From NCBI GenBank assembly GCA_965216605.1, contig CBDCGG010000002.1:806001-870000 (forward strand): a DNA stretch of 64,000 nt. The letters are read 5' to 3'. This document shows, piece after piece, positions 40,389-48,380 of this stretch. The translations under genes were made by a program, and so were the position numbers. Position 1 is the first letter of the stretch; each line of letters starts with the position of its first letter. The notes under the pieces are model-generated. The model ran no database searches. It was not told the origin of the DNA and saw nothing but the letters and a program-made list of their open reading frames with translations. Source of the DNA: JABAAW01 sp965216605 (GTDB lineage: Bacteria; Pseudomonadota; Alphaproteobacteria; JABAAW01).

Positions 40389-41242
40389 GAGGAGACCTCC
40401 TCAACTTGCGACGCTTCTTGTTCAGACGAGTCGTCTTCGGACGGATTGTTTTCTTTGAGAATTTCTTTGTTTCCCTTGATTCCAGCGGGTCGTGGTGTCT
40501 CGCTCGGCAAGGCTTTTTTGCCCGCGTCCCTGAGGATCACCCATCCGCCCTTGGCGCCGGGGATGCCACCTTTGACGAAGATCAGATCCTTCTCCTCGTC
40601 CACGGCGAGAATTTGCAAGTTTTCGACCGTAACGCGCTTGCCGCCCATGCGCCCCGGCATTTTCTTGCCCTTGAACACCTTACCCGGAAACTCGCGGTTG
40701 CCGGTCGAGCCCATCGAGCGGTGCGAGACCGACACGCCGTGCGTTGCGCGCAAGCCGTGAAAATTATGTCGTTTCATCGCGCCGGCAAAGCCCTTGCCGA
40801 TCGAGATCGCCGTTACATCGACGAATTGTCCCGTTGTAAAGTGCGAAACAGAAAACTCCGCGCGCGGCGGAGGCAAACAGTCTTTAGATACAGGAAAGGA
40901 GACGATCTTGCGCATCGCGGGACACTCGGCTTTGGCGAAAACACCGCGCATGGGCTTGCTCAAACGCTGCGGCTTCTGCTCTCCCGCTGCGACGCGCACG
41001 CGAAACAAGCCGTCGGGCGCGGGGGTTGTCGCCATGTCCAGCACGCGCACGCCCTCCAACCTCAACATCGAGACAGGACAATGCCTGCCGTCGTCGGCAA
41101 ACCATCGCGTCATGCCCACCTTCTGCGTCAAGAGACCGCACCGCCGCGACTTCGGAGGCGACCTCAAAGTCTGCTTAAGCGCGCTCGACGGCAGGCTAGC
41201 TTCTGCGGGCGGAGAATCGGGTGTGGTAGTGTTTTCGGACAT
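40385..41242 (-). CDS. rplC: Ribosomal protein L3 with N- and C-terminal extensions
   Basis: 285 residues against about 210-240 in relatives. The core runs from RCGLLTQKVGMTRWFADDGR (residue 34) to GGWVILRDAGKK; KRHNFHGLRATHGVSVSHRSMGSTG with the Gln/Arg-loop region and PGRMGGKRVTVENL are intact. The first 33 residues (SENTTTPDSPPAEASLPSS) and last 45 (NNPSEDDSSEQEASQVEEVSS in part) are disordered-looking and acidic/Ser-rich. L3 touches the peptidyl-transferase centre. It overlaps rplD by four bases. Confidence 0.95.
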   Translation of the reverse strand: MSENTTTPDSPPAEASLPSSALKQTLRSPPKSRRCGLLTQKVGMTRWFADDGRHCPVSMLRLEGVRVLDMATTPAPDGLFRVRVAAGEQKPQRLSKPMRGVFAKAECPAMRKIVSFPVSKDCLPPPRAEFSVSHFTTGQFVDVTAISIGKGFAGAMKRHNFHGLRATHGVSVSHRSMGSTGNREFPGKVFKGKKMPGRMGGKRVTVENLQILAVDEEKDLIFVKGGIPGAKGGWVILRDAGKKALPSETPRPAGIKGNKEILKENNPSEDDSSEQEASQVEEVSS

Positions 41243-41251
41243 GCTACAGCG

Positions 41252-41560
41252 TTAGATTTTCACCTCGATTTGGACACCCGCCGCCAAGTCGAGCTTCGAG
41301 AGTGCCTCGACCGTTTGCGGAGTCGAATCGATGATATCGATCAGTCGCTTGTGCGTACGCATTTCGAACTGCTCGCGGCTTTTCTTGTCGATGTGCGGCG
41401 AGCGCAGCACCGTGAAACGTTCGATATGCGTCGGCAGAGGAATAGGCCCTCGCACCTGCGCGCCCGTCTTGCGAGCGGCAGAGACGATTTCCAAGGTCGA
41501 CTGGTCGAGCATCTTGTGATCGTACGCCTTCAGGCGAATACGGATGTTCTGACTTGCCAT
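41252..41560 (-). CDS. rpsJ: Ribosomal protein S10
   Basis: 102 residues. IRIRLKAYDHKMLDQSTLEIV, GPIPLPTHIERFTVLRSPHID and KSREQFEMRTHKRLIDI are canonical. S10 also acts as NusE in antitermination. First gene of the S10 block, 53 bases after tuf. Confidence 0.97.
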   Translation of the reverse strand: MASQNIRIRLKAYDHKMLDQSTLEIVSAARKTGAQVRGPIPLPTHIERFTVLRSPHIDKKSREQFEMRTHKRLIDIIDSTPQTVEALSKLDLAAGVQIEVKI

Positions 41561-41613
41561 AACCCTTTCAGACCCTTTCTCTGACCTTCTCCAAGTTCAC
41601 GCTCTGACGAGCG

Positions 41614-42804
41614 CTACTTGACGACCTTGGTGACGATTCCTGCTCCGACCGTCCTTCCGCCTTCTCGGATGGCAAAGCGCAAGCCTTCATCCATGGCGAT
41701 CGGCGCGATGAGCTCGACATCCATTTTCACATTGTCGCCCGGCATGACCATCTCGGTACCTTGCGGCAGCGTCACCTGTCCGGTCACATCGGTCGTGCGG
41801 AAGTAGAACTGCGGGCGGTAGTTGTTGGCGAACGGAGTGTGCCTTCCCCCCTCGTCCTTAGTCAGGATGTAGGCTTCGCCGTTGAACTTAGTGTGCGGCG
41901 TGATCGAGCCCGGCTTTGCCAAGACCTGTCCGCGCACGACATCTTCGCGGTTTACGCCGCGCAAGAGCACGCCGACATTGTCGCCCGCCTCGCCCGAATC
42001 GAGCAATTTGCGAAACATCTCGACACCCGTGCATACCGACTTTCGCGTATCCTTGATGCCGACGATCTCTACTTCTTCGTTCACCTTGACGCCGCCGCGC
42101 TCGATGCGCCCTGTCACGACCGTGCCGCGTCCAGAGATGGAGAACACATCTTCGATGGGCATCAGGAAGTCCTTATCCTTCGGGCGGTCGGGCTGCGGAA
42201 CATGCTCGTCGATCGCCTTGACGAGTTCTAAAATTTTCGTCTTGCCGATCTCGTCGTCGCGTCCCTCCAGGGCTGCGAGTGCCGAGCCAGAGACGATAGG
42301 GATCTTGTCGCCGGGGAACTCGTATTTCGTCAGCAGCTCGCGGATTTCGATCTCGACCAAATCCAACAGCTCCTTGTCGTCTACTTGGTCAACCTTGTTC
42401 AAGAAAACGACGACGGCAGGAACGCCCACCTGACGCGCCAACAAGATATGCTCGCGCGTTTGCGGCATGGGACCATCGGCGGCATTGACCACCAAAACGG
42501 CACCGTCCATTTGCGCTGCTCCCGTGATCATGTTCTTGATATAGTCCGCATGCCCTGGGCAATCGACATGCGCGTAGTGACGCTTTTCGGTTTCGTATTC
42601 GACATGCGAGGTGTTGATCGTGATGCCGCGCTCCCGCTCTTCGGGTGCTTTGTCGATCGAATCGTAGCTCGCGAAGGTGGCGCCGCCCTGCTCGGCGAGG
42701 ATCTTCGTGATCGCGGCTGTCAGTGTCGTCTTGCCGTGATCGACATGCCCGATAGTACCGATGTTGCAATGCGGTTTCGTCCGTTCAAATTTTTCTTTAG
42801 CCAT
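41614..42804 (-). CDS. tuf: Elongation factor Tu
   Basis: 396 residues. GTP-binding motifs GHVDHGKTTLTAAIT, DCPGHADYIKNMITGAAQMDGA, NKVDQVDD and SGSALAAL; domains 2 and 3 are complete, ending EGGRTVGAGIVTKVVK. It delivers aminoacyl-tRNA to the ribosome. A strong AGGAGA precedes the ATG. Only one tuf copy lies in this window; whether a second exists elsewhere cannot be told. Confidence 0.99.
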   Translation of the reverse strand: MAKEKFERTKPHCNIGTIGHVDHGKTTLTAAITKILAEQGGATFASYDSIDKAPEERERGITINTSHVEYETEKRHYAHVDCPGHADYIKNMITGAAQMDGAVLVVNAADGPMPQTREHILLARQVGVPAVVVFLNKVDQVDDKELLDLVEIEIRELLTKYEFPGDKIPIVSGSALAALEGRDDEIGKTKILELVKAIDEHVPQPDRPKDKDFLMPIEDVFSISGRGTVVTGRIERGGVKVNEEVEIVGIKDTRKSVCTGVEMFRKLLDSGEAGDNVGVLLRGVNREDVVRGQVLAKPGSITPHTKFNGEAYILTKDEGGRHTPFANNYRPQFYFRTTDVTGQVTLPQGTEMVMPGDNVKMDVELIAPIAMDEGLRFAIREGGRTVGAGIVTKVVK

Positions 42805-42842
42805 GGAAACAGTCTCCTGAGGGGTTGAGGTTGAAAAAGGGG

Positions 42843-44915
42843 TTACGCCGATTCAGAACAGATCTCTTGCGCTATGTTCGGAGGAACATGCGCGTAAGAA
42901 TCAAAGAGCATGCTGTATTGCGCACGTCCTTGGCTCATGCTTCTGAGCGTATTGACATAGCCGAACATCTTTGCAAGCGGCACGCGAGCATCGATGACAC
43001 GCGCGTTGCCGCGTTGTTCCATCGCGCCGACCTGTCCGCGTCGCGCGTTGAGATCGCCGATGATATCGCCCATGTAGTCTTCGGGTGTGACGACCTCCAC
43101 CTTCATGATGGGCTCTAGCAGTTTTGCTCCAGCCTTAGGCATGGCTTCGCGGAAAGCTGCGCGCGACGCGATTTCGAAGGCAAGCACAGAGGAGTCCACC
43201 TCGTGATGCGCACCATCGAACAGCGTCGCCATGACATCAATGACAGGATAGCCCGCCAGCACACCGTTGTTCATCGCCTGCCGCAAGCCTTTCTCGACAC
43301 CGGGAATGTACTCCTTCGGCACAGCTCCGCCGACAATTTTAGCGTTGAAGGTGAAACCCGAGCCCTTTTCGCCGGGCTCGAAGCGTAAGGCGATACGCGC
43401 GAATTGTCCCGCGCCGCCCGTCTGTTTTTTGTGCGTGTAGTCTATTTCGTACTTTTTCGTGATCGTCTCGCGGTAGGCGACCTGCGGTGCGCCTACATCG
43501 GCTTCGACCTTGAACTCGCGCTTCATGCGATCGACGATGATCTCTAAATGCAACTCGCCCATGCCCTTGATAATGGTCTGCCCGCTCTCCACATCGGAGG
43601 TGACGCGAAAGCTCGGATCCTCGCTCGCCAAGCGTCCGAGCGCCGTGCTCATGCGTTCTTGGTCTGCCTTTGTTTTAGGCTCGACGGCAACCTCGATCAC
43701 AGGCTCCGGAAATATCATGCGTTCTAAAACGAGCGGATGCGCGCTGTCGCATAGCGTATCGCCTGTCGTTGTGTCCTTCAGTCCGCACAGCGCGACGATG
43801 TCGCCGGCGCATGCTTCCTTGATGTCTTCGCGCGAGTTAGAATGCATCAACAGCATACGACCGATGCGCTCCTTCTTGTCCTTGACCGTGTTCAACAGCT
43901 GCATGCCTGAGGAGATCTTGCCTGAATAGACGCGCGCAAAGGTGAGCGAGCCGACAAAAGGATCGTTCATAATCTTGAAGGCGAGCAACGAGGGTGGAAC
44001 ATCGTCCTTCGGCTCGCGTTGGATTTTGACACCATCGGTTTCTTCTCCCTCTACGGGGGGCAAGTCGGAGGGCGCGGGCAGATAACTCACGACGGCATCC
44101 AACAGCGGTTGGACGCCCTTGTTCTTGAACGCGCTGCCGCAAAGGACAGGGACAATCTTACCAGCAAGCGTTCCCTTGCGAATGCAAGCGACAAGCTCTT
44201 CCTGCGATGGTGTTTTGCCGTCTAGGTATGCTTCCATCACCTTGTCGTCGTGCTCGACGGCTAGTTCGATCATCGCCTCGCGTGCGGACGCTACTTTTTT
44301 GCGCATGGCATCGGGAATGTCTTCTGTGATCATCTCCGCTCCCAGCGATTCGTCCTTCCAGCGCAACGCGCGTTCTGCGACGATATCTAAGATACCCTCG
44401 AAGGCTTCTTCCTTGCCCCACGGCAGCTGCAACACCACGGGGGTTGCCCCCAACCTTTCGCGAATCATGTCGACGCAGCGATCGAAGTCTGCGCCCATGC
44501 GATCCATCTTGTTGACGAAAGCCATGCGCGGCACATGATACTTGTCTGCTTGTCGCCAGACGGTCTCGGATTGCGGCTCGACGCCCGCGACCGCATCGAA
44601 GACGGCGACCGCGCCGTCCAAGACGCGCAACGAGCGTTCCACCTCGATGGTGAAATCCACATGCCCAGGAGTGTCGATGATGTTGATACGATGATCCTTC
44701 CAAAACGCCGTCGTCGCCGCCGAGGTGATGGTGATGCCGCGTTCTTGTTCTTGTTCCATCCAGTCCATGACAGCGTTGCCGTCGTGCACCTCGCCGATCT
44801 TGTACGAGCGTCCCGTATAATAGAGGATGCGTTCGGTCGTCGTCGTTTTACCCGCATCGATATGCGCCATGATACCGATGTTACGGTAGCGTTCTATGTC
44901 GGTTGTGCGTGCCAT
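42843..44915 (-). CDS. fusA: Elongation factor G
   Basis: 690 residues. GTPase motifs AHIDAGKTTTTERILYYTG, DTPGHVDFTIEVERSLRVLDGA and NKMDRMGADF; domain IV has the tRNA-mimic region (YRETITKKYEIDYTHKKQTGGAGQFARIAL in parts) and domain V AMEQRGNARVIDARVPLAKMFGYVN. It drives translocation. I chose the ATG at 44915 (MARTTDIERYRNIGIMAHID); the open frame upstream lies in rpsG. Confidence 0.99.
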   Translation of the reverse strand: MARTTDIERYRNIGIMAHIDAGKTTTTERILYYTGRSYKIGEVHDGNAVMDWMEQEQERGITITSAATTAFWKDHRINIIDTPGHVDFTIEVERSLRVLDGAVAVFDAVAGVEPQSETVWRQADKYHVPRMAFVNKMDRMGADFDRCVDMIRERLGATPVVLQLPWGKEEAFEGILDIVAERALRWKDESLGAEMITEDIPDAMRKKVASAREAMIELAVEHDDKVMEAYLDGKTPSQEELVACIRKGTLAGKIVPVLCGSAFKNKGVQPLLDAVVSYLPAPSDLPPVEGEETDGVKIQREPKDDVPPSLLAFKIMNDPFVGSLTFARVYSGKISSGMQLLNTVKDKKERIGRMLLMHSNSREDIKEACAGDIVALCGLKDTTTGDTLCDSAHPLVLERMIFPEPVIEVAVEPKTKADQERMSTALGRLASEDPSFRVTSDVESGQTIIKGMGELHLEIIVDRMKREFKVEADVGAPQVAYRETITKKYEIDYTHKKQTGGAGQFARIALRFEPGEKGSGFTFNAKIVGGAVPKEYIPGVEKGLRQAMNNGVLAGYPVIDVMATLFDGAHHEVDSSVLAFEIASRAAFREAMPKAGAKLLEPIMKVEVVTPEDYMGDIIGDLNARRGQVGAMEQRGNARVIDARVPLAKMFGYVNTLRSMSQGRAQYSMLFDSYAHVPPNIAQEICSESA

Positions 44916-44929
44916 TGTTCGCGGAGTCT

Positions 44930-45400
44930 CTACCAGCGATAGTGCGCGAAGGCGCGGTTGGCTTCTGCCATCTTGTGCGTGTCTTCGCGTTTTTTGACGG
45001 CGTTGCCGCTGGAGTTCGATGCATCCAGCAACTCTCCGGTCAGGCGTTGGATCATGGTCTGTTCTGAGCGTTTGCGCGCTGCTGCGATGAGCCATCGCAA
45101 CGCGAGCGCTTGTGCGCGTTCGGGTCGAACTTCGACGGGCACTTGGTAGGTTGCCCCTCCGACGCGCCGCGAGCGCACTTCGACTTCAGGGCGCACATTG
45201 TCTAGGGCTTCTTGAAAAATCTCGACGGGAGACTGACCCTTGCGTTCTTCCGCTGCGGCGAAGGCGTGGTAGACGATTCGCTCTGCCTTCGACTTCTTGC
45301 CGCCCAGCATCATCTGGTTGATGAGCTTGCCGACTATATCGTTGCGGTAGCGAGGATCTGCGGTGGTCTCGCGTTTGTCGGGTTTTCTGCGTCGTGCCAT
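44930..45400 (-). CDS. rpsG: Ribosomal protein S7
   Basis: 156 residues. MARRRKPDKRETTADPRYRN, KLINQMMLGGKKSKAERIVYHA and YQVPVEVRPERAQALALRWL are canonical, ending RAFAHYRW. S7 nucleates the 30S head. An AAGAGA site precedes the ATG. Confidence 0.98.
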   Translation of the reverse strand: MARRRKPDKRETTADPRYRNDIVGKLINQMMLGGKKSKAERIVYHAFAAAEERKGQSPVEIFQEALDNVRPEVEVRSRRVGGATYQVPVEVRPERAQALALRWLIAAARKRSEQTMIQRLTGELLDASNSSGNAVKKREDTHKMAEANRAFAHYRW

Positions 45401-45433
45401 GGTGAGGGTCTCTTCTTTGCGTATGAGCCAAGG

Positions 45434-45805
45434 CTACTTGGGCTTTTTCATGCCGTATTTGGAACGGCGTTGCTTGCGGTCTTTCACGCCTTGCGTATCT
45501 AGCGTTCCGCGAATGATGTGGTAGCGCACGCCCGGCAGATCTTTGACGCGCCCGCCGCGCAGCATGACGATCGAGTGTTCTTGCAAGTTGTGTCCTTCGC
45601 CGGGGATGTATCCTGTCACCTCGAAGCCGTTGGTGAGACGCACGCGTGCGACCTTGCGCAGTGCTGAGTTCGGCTTCTTCGGCGTTGTTGTGTAGACGCG
45701 CGTGCATACGCCGCGCTTTTGCGGACAGCTTTCTAAGGCGGGAACTTTGTTACGCGAGGGTTTGGCGCGACGGGGGTTTCGCACCAGCTGGTTGATCGTA
45801 GGCAT
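45434..45805 (-). CDS. rpsL: Ribosomal protein S12
   Basis: 123 residues. MPTINQLVRNPRRAKPSRNKVPAL, GVCTRVYTTTPKKPNSALRKVARVRL (Lys of streptomycin contact, wild-type TPKKPNSA) and PGVRYHIIRGTLDTQGV. First gene of the translation block. No clear Shine-Dalgarno lies upstream of the ATG, in an A/T-rich leader. Confidence 0.98.
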   Translation of the reverse strand: MPTINQLVRNPRRAKPSRNKVPALESCPQKRGVCTRVYTTTPKKPNSALRKVARVRLTNGFEVTGYIPGEGHNLQEHSIVMLRGGRVKDLPGVRYHIIRGTLDTQGVKDRKQRRSKYGMKKPK

Positions 45806-45873
45806 GAAAGAAGAGAAGTAGAAGTTGCGTAAAAATTAATTAAAGATGAGTGAATCTAAAAAAGAAAGGATAA

Positions 45874-45902
45874 TTTATCCCAGAGAGAGTTAAACAGCGC
45901 AA
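45874..45902 (-). promoter_or_regulatory. Candidate promoter of the rpsL operon
   Basis: On the minus strand TTGCGC (45902-45897), a 17-base spacer and GATAAA (45879-45874). The expected start near 45867 leaves a leader of about 62 bases. The same TTGCGC -35 occurs at 63901-63906. Confidence 0.4.
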
Positions 45903-45921
45903 GAAACCGAATGCCCTTTAC

Positions 45922-45943
45922 TGTGCTTTACAAAAAAAGCACA
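45922..45943. repeat. Perfect inverted repeat upstream of the rpsL promoter
   Basis: TGTGCTTT (45922-45929) and AAAGCACA (45936-45943) around a 6-base A/C loop. It lies about 20-40 bases upstream of the candidate -35. It could be an operator, or a terminator for a minus-strand transcript (a T-run lies in the loop and arm, not after it). Confidence 0.6.
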
Positions 45944-46220
45944 AAAGAGACAAGGCTCGGTATCACAACGATTTCGTAGACGGCGCGGAGAATTGAGTTC
46001 CTCACGCTTATCTGTGGGTGATTCTATGTTTTTGTTTCCCTTTGTCAAGCCCTAGATTTCTTTTAGCTATTTTTTTCGGATGTTTTTTCGAGAGCGGTTT
46101 TTTTGCAGTTTTTTTCTCTCGCGTGGCGAGGGGAGGCGGTGTTAGGCTTGGGGAAGACGAGGGGGGAAGAAGCGAAGTCGGCATTGCGGACAAAGCCCTA
46201 ATTTTGAGGAGTGTTATTTC

Positions 46221-47213
46221 ATGAAAGCATTAGTTTTGGATTCTGCGGACGGGAAGGCTGTATCGGCGAGTGTGAAGGACTTGTCTGACTCGGACTTGCC
46301 TGCGGGCGAGTTGTTGGTCGAGGTGGAGGCGAGCGGCTTTAACTACAAGGACGGCATGGCGATACACGGCTTGGGCGGTCTTGTGCGCGAGTATCCGCAT
46401 GTGCCGGGGATCGATTTGGCGGGCAGGGTTTTGGAGAGCGCGAGCGACAAGTTCAAGGTGGGCGACAAGGTGATTGCGACGGGCTTTCGTCTTGGAGAGT
46501 GGCATTGGGGAGGATTTGCCGAGCAGGCGAGGTTGCCGGAGGCTTCGTTTGCGGTTGCTTTGCCGAGTGGTTTTTCTGCTCGTTCGGCGATGGCGTGCGG
46601 CACGGCGGCGTTCACTGCCATGCTTGCTATGGCGAGGTTGCAGGAGATTGGCATCACTAAGGAGAGGGGGAAGATTTTAGTGACGGGGGCGTCGGGGGGG
46701 GTTGGATCCTTTGCGGTGATGTTTTTTGCGCGCGAGGGTTATGAGGTTGTTGCTTCTACGGGTGGCGAGCACGAGGCGTATCTGAAGAAGTTGGGTGCGA
46801 GCGAGGTGATTTCGCGAGATGAGTTCAGCGAGCCGCTCGATCCTCGCAAGCCATTAGAGAAGACGCGATGGGCGGGGGTTGTCGATTCGGTGGGGGGTGC
46901 GCCGTTGGCGCGGGTTTTGGCGCAGACGCAGGCTCACGGCGGGGTTGCTTCGATTGGTTTGACGGCGGGGTTTCAGATGTCGGGGACGGTCTTGCCGTTT
47001 TTGTTGCGGGGGATTTCTTTGTTGGGGGTTGATAGCGCGATGCATCCTGCGGCGGGGAGGGCGGCGTTGTGGCAGAAGATTGCGGATTTATTTCGGGAGG
47101 AGGATTTTGCTGAGATTGCGCATGTGCATGGATTAGCGGAGTTGCCGCAGTTAGCGGGCGACATTTTGGATGGGAAGATTCGCGGTCGTGCTGTGATCGA
47201 TCCGAGGATGTGA
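46221..47213 (+). CDS. acuI: Acrylyl-CoA reductase / YhdH-type zinc-free alcohol dehydrogenase
   Basis: 330 residues, medium-chain dehydrogenase/reductase. LLVEVEASGFNYKDGMAIHG and PHVPGIDLAGRVLESASDKFKVGDKVIATG, then ILVTGASGGVGSFAVMFFAREGYEVVASTG (NADPH-binding) and VVDSVGGAPLARVLAQ are typical of AcuI/YhdH, which reduces acryloyl-CoA to propionyl-CoA with NADPH. Structural zinc ligands are lacking. GAGGAG lies 9 bases before the ATG. The coding strand is G/T-rich. It starts divergently from rpsL, and the P-loop gene follows after 12 bases. Confidence 0.88.
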   Translation: MKALVLDSADGKAVSASVKDLSDSDLPAGELLVEVEASGFNYKDGMAIHGLGGLVREYPHVPGIDLAGRVLESASDKFKVGDKVIATGFRLGEWHWGGFAEQARLPEASFAVALPSGFSARSAMACGTAAFTAMLAMARLQEIGITKERGKILVTGASGGVGSFAVMFFAREGYEVVASTGGEHEAYLKKLGASEVISRDEFSEPLDPRKPLEKTRWAGVVDSVGGAPLARVLAQTQAHGGVASIGLTAGFQMSGTVLPFLLRGISLLGVDSAMHPAAGRAALWQKIADLFREEDFAEIAHVHGLAELPQLAGDILDGKIRGRAVIDPRM

Positions 47214-47225
47214 GGAGAGGGGAAG

Positions 47226-48038
47226 ATGGCGCGATCTTTTTCCGCGATTGTTTTAATTGGCATGTCGGGCGTGGGGAAGAGTCATTGGGCGAATATCTAC
47301 GGGAAAGGGGGATGCGTCGTCTCTGCCGACGATCAGATTGCCGACAAAATCTCCTATAAGATGCGAGGGGCGGGCATAGCGGATGAAGACGAAAACATTG
47401 ACAAGCTCGCTGCCTTTGTCGGTAAATTCGGTGGTGAGAGATATGGTGGGTTTGCGCGTGATGAGTTTTTCAGCAGGCAGGAAATTTATCTTGGAGCAGA
47501 GCTTGAAGGTTCGCATGATTTTTTGAGCATGTCTCATGCCCCATCGTTGCCGCGGCTGTACGACACAACGGGCAGTTTTTGCGAGGTTTTTACAAAGTAT
47601 GCAGGCGGGGGAGCTCACCGTCCTATGGATGGATTCTTTGTCGACTTCATGAAAGGACGAGCTTGTGTTGTCTACCTTGCTTGTGGTCAGCAGGAGAGGA
47701 AAATTTTGCTGGACAGGCAGTTGGAGCGTCCCAAGCCTATGGTCTATGATAGAGAATTCTTTGAGGCGTGTTTGCAAGATTACAGACGACAGCAGTCTGT
47801 CGCAGAGGAGGATATCGTCCCTGATGACTTTTTGCGCTTTGTCTTTCCCAAAGCTATCGAGCATCGCAGTGCGCGTTATGCAGAACTCGCCCGTGTCACC
47901 GTGATGACCTTTGAGCTAGAATCTCTGTTGCAAAAAAATCCCCCCTCAACCTTTGCAAATGCTTTTGTCAAACTTGTTAGAGACAAACTCTCCGACAAGG
48001 AACGCTCTGCCTCCCGCGCACAGCAGGAGATAGCATAG
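47226..48038 (+). CDS. P-loop protein with shikimate-kinase-like N-terminus, function unknown
   Basis: 270 residues. Walker A GMSGVGKSHWANIYG at residue 13, then CVVSADDQIADKI, placed like the second strand and DxD-type segment of shikimate or gluconate kinases. LYDTTGSFCEVFTKYAGG and VVYLACGQQERKILLDRQLERPKPMVYD follow; the last resembles a kinase LID with Arg. The 120-residue middle is not recognisable. It is too long and too diverged for a true shikimate kinase. It may phosphorylate a small molecule. GGGGAAG precedes the ATG; it is probably co-transcribed with acuI. Its last codons lie in a 44-bp repeat. Confidence 0.6.
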   Translation: MARSFSAIVLIGMSGVGKSHWANIYGKGGCVVSADDQIADKISYKMRGAGIADEDENIDKLAAFVGKFGGERYGGFARDEFFSRQEIYLGAELEGSHDFLSMSHAPSLPRLYDTTGSFCEVFTKYAGGGAHRPMDGFFVDFMKGRACVVYLACGQQERKILLDRQLERPKPMVYDREFFEACLQDYRRQQSVAEEDIVPDDFLRFVFPKAIEHRSARYAELARVTVMTFELESLLQKNPPSTFANAFVKLVRDKLSDKERSASRAQQEIA

Positions 48039-48076
48039 TGTCAATCGTCGACTCCCCCATTCCCCCCTCATAGAAC
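48033..48076. repeat. Direct repeat, left copy (44 bp)
   Basis: Imperfect copy of 48295-48339 covering the last codons of the P-loop gene. Shared landmarks are CAATC, runs of C around CATTCCCCCC, and ATAGAAC at the end. Confidence 0.75.
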
Positions 48077-48150
48077 TGCCAGGGCTTTTCGTCTTGCCCG
48101 ATTGTCGCAAAGAACAACGCAGATTCGTCTCTCTGTGTTGCTTGTCAGCT

Positions 48151-48251
48151 AGGGGATAAATTTCCCTTGCGCGAGGCTTGCCTCGCGCTCCCCCATAGCG
48201 CGTTGCTTGCAATGCGCGTCCGTGATGTTTGCTACGCACGCGATGTTTTGC
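48151..48251. repeat. Dispersed palindromic element, longest copy
   Basis: AGGGGATAAATTTCCCTT (48151-48168) matches 2243-2260 at 17 of 18 positions. GCGCGAGGCTTGCCTCGCGC (48169-48188) is a perfect palindrome. GCGCGTTGCTTGCAATGCGC (48198-48217) is near-perfect. The 21 bases at 48231-48251 recur inverted and exact at 6461-6481. Confidence 0.85.
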
Positions 48252-48294
48252 ATCCGTCATCATACAAACTCTCCCATCCCCAACACAGAAGAGC

Positions 48295-48339
48295 GTATAA
48301 TGACAATCATCGCCCCCCCATCATTCCCCCCGATAGAAC
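48295..48339. repeat. Direct repeat, right copy (45 bp), with consensus -10
   Basis: Partner of 48033-48076. It includes TATAAT (48296-48301), which in the left copy reads CATAGT. It lies 42 bases before the glutamate dehydrogenase ATG. Confidence 0.75.
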
Positions 48340-48380
48340 AACACCACCCCGCCATATAACCCCACCCCTGTGATCTCTCC

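Larger units (their letters stand above)
45806..46220. other. Intergenic region between rpsL and acuI (415 bases)
   Basis: It holds the candidate rpsL promoter, the 8-bp inverted repeat and, at 46204-46212, the GAGGAG site of acuI. Short open frames at 46008-46193 (minus) and 46018-46224 (plus) show no recognisable protein features and are not called. rpoC, which often precedes rpsL, is absent. Confidence 0.6.
48039..48380. other. Repeat-rich intergenic region before the glutamate dehydrogenase (342 bases)
   Basis: Between two direct repeats lies a cluster of palindromes shared with other intergenic loci. No open frame of note. Two -10-like boxes are present: TATAAT at 48296-48301 inside the right repeat and TATAAC at 48355-48360, 20 bases before the dehydrogenase ATG. 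Confidence 0.7.

Noticed and set aside
46008..46224. Overlapping small frames on both strands between rpsL and acuI
   Set aside because: No ribosome site, no recognisable motif, and composition follows local A/T and G/A tracts. The plus-strand frame runs into the acuI start.
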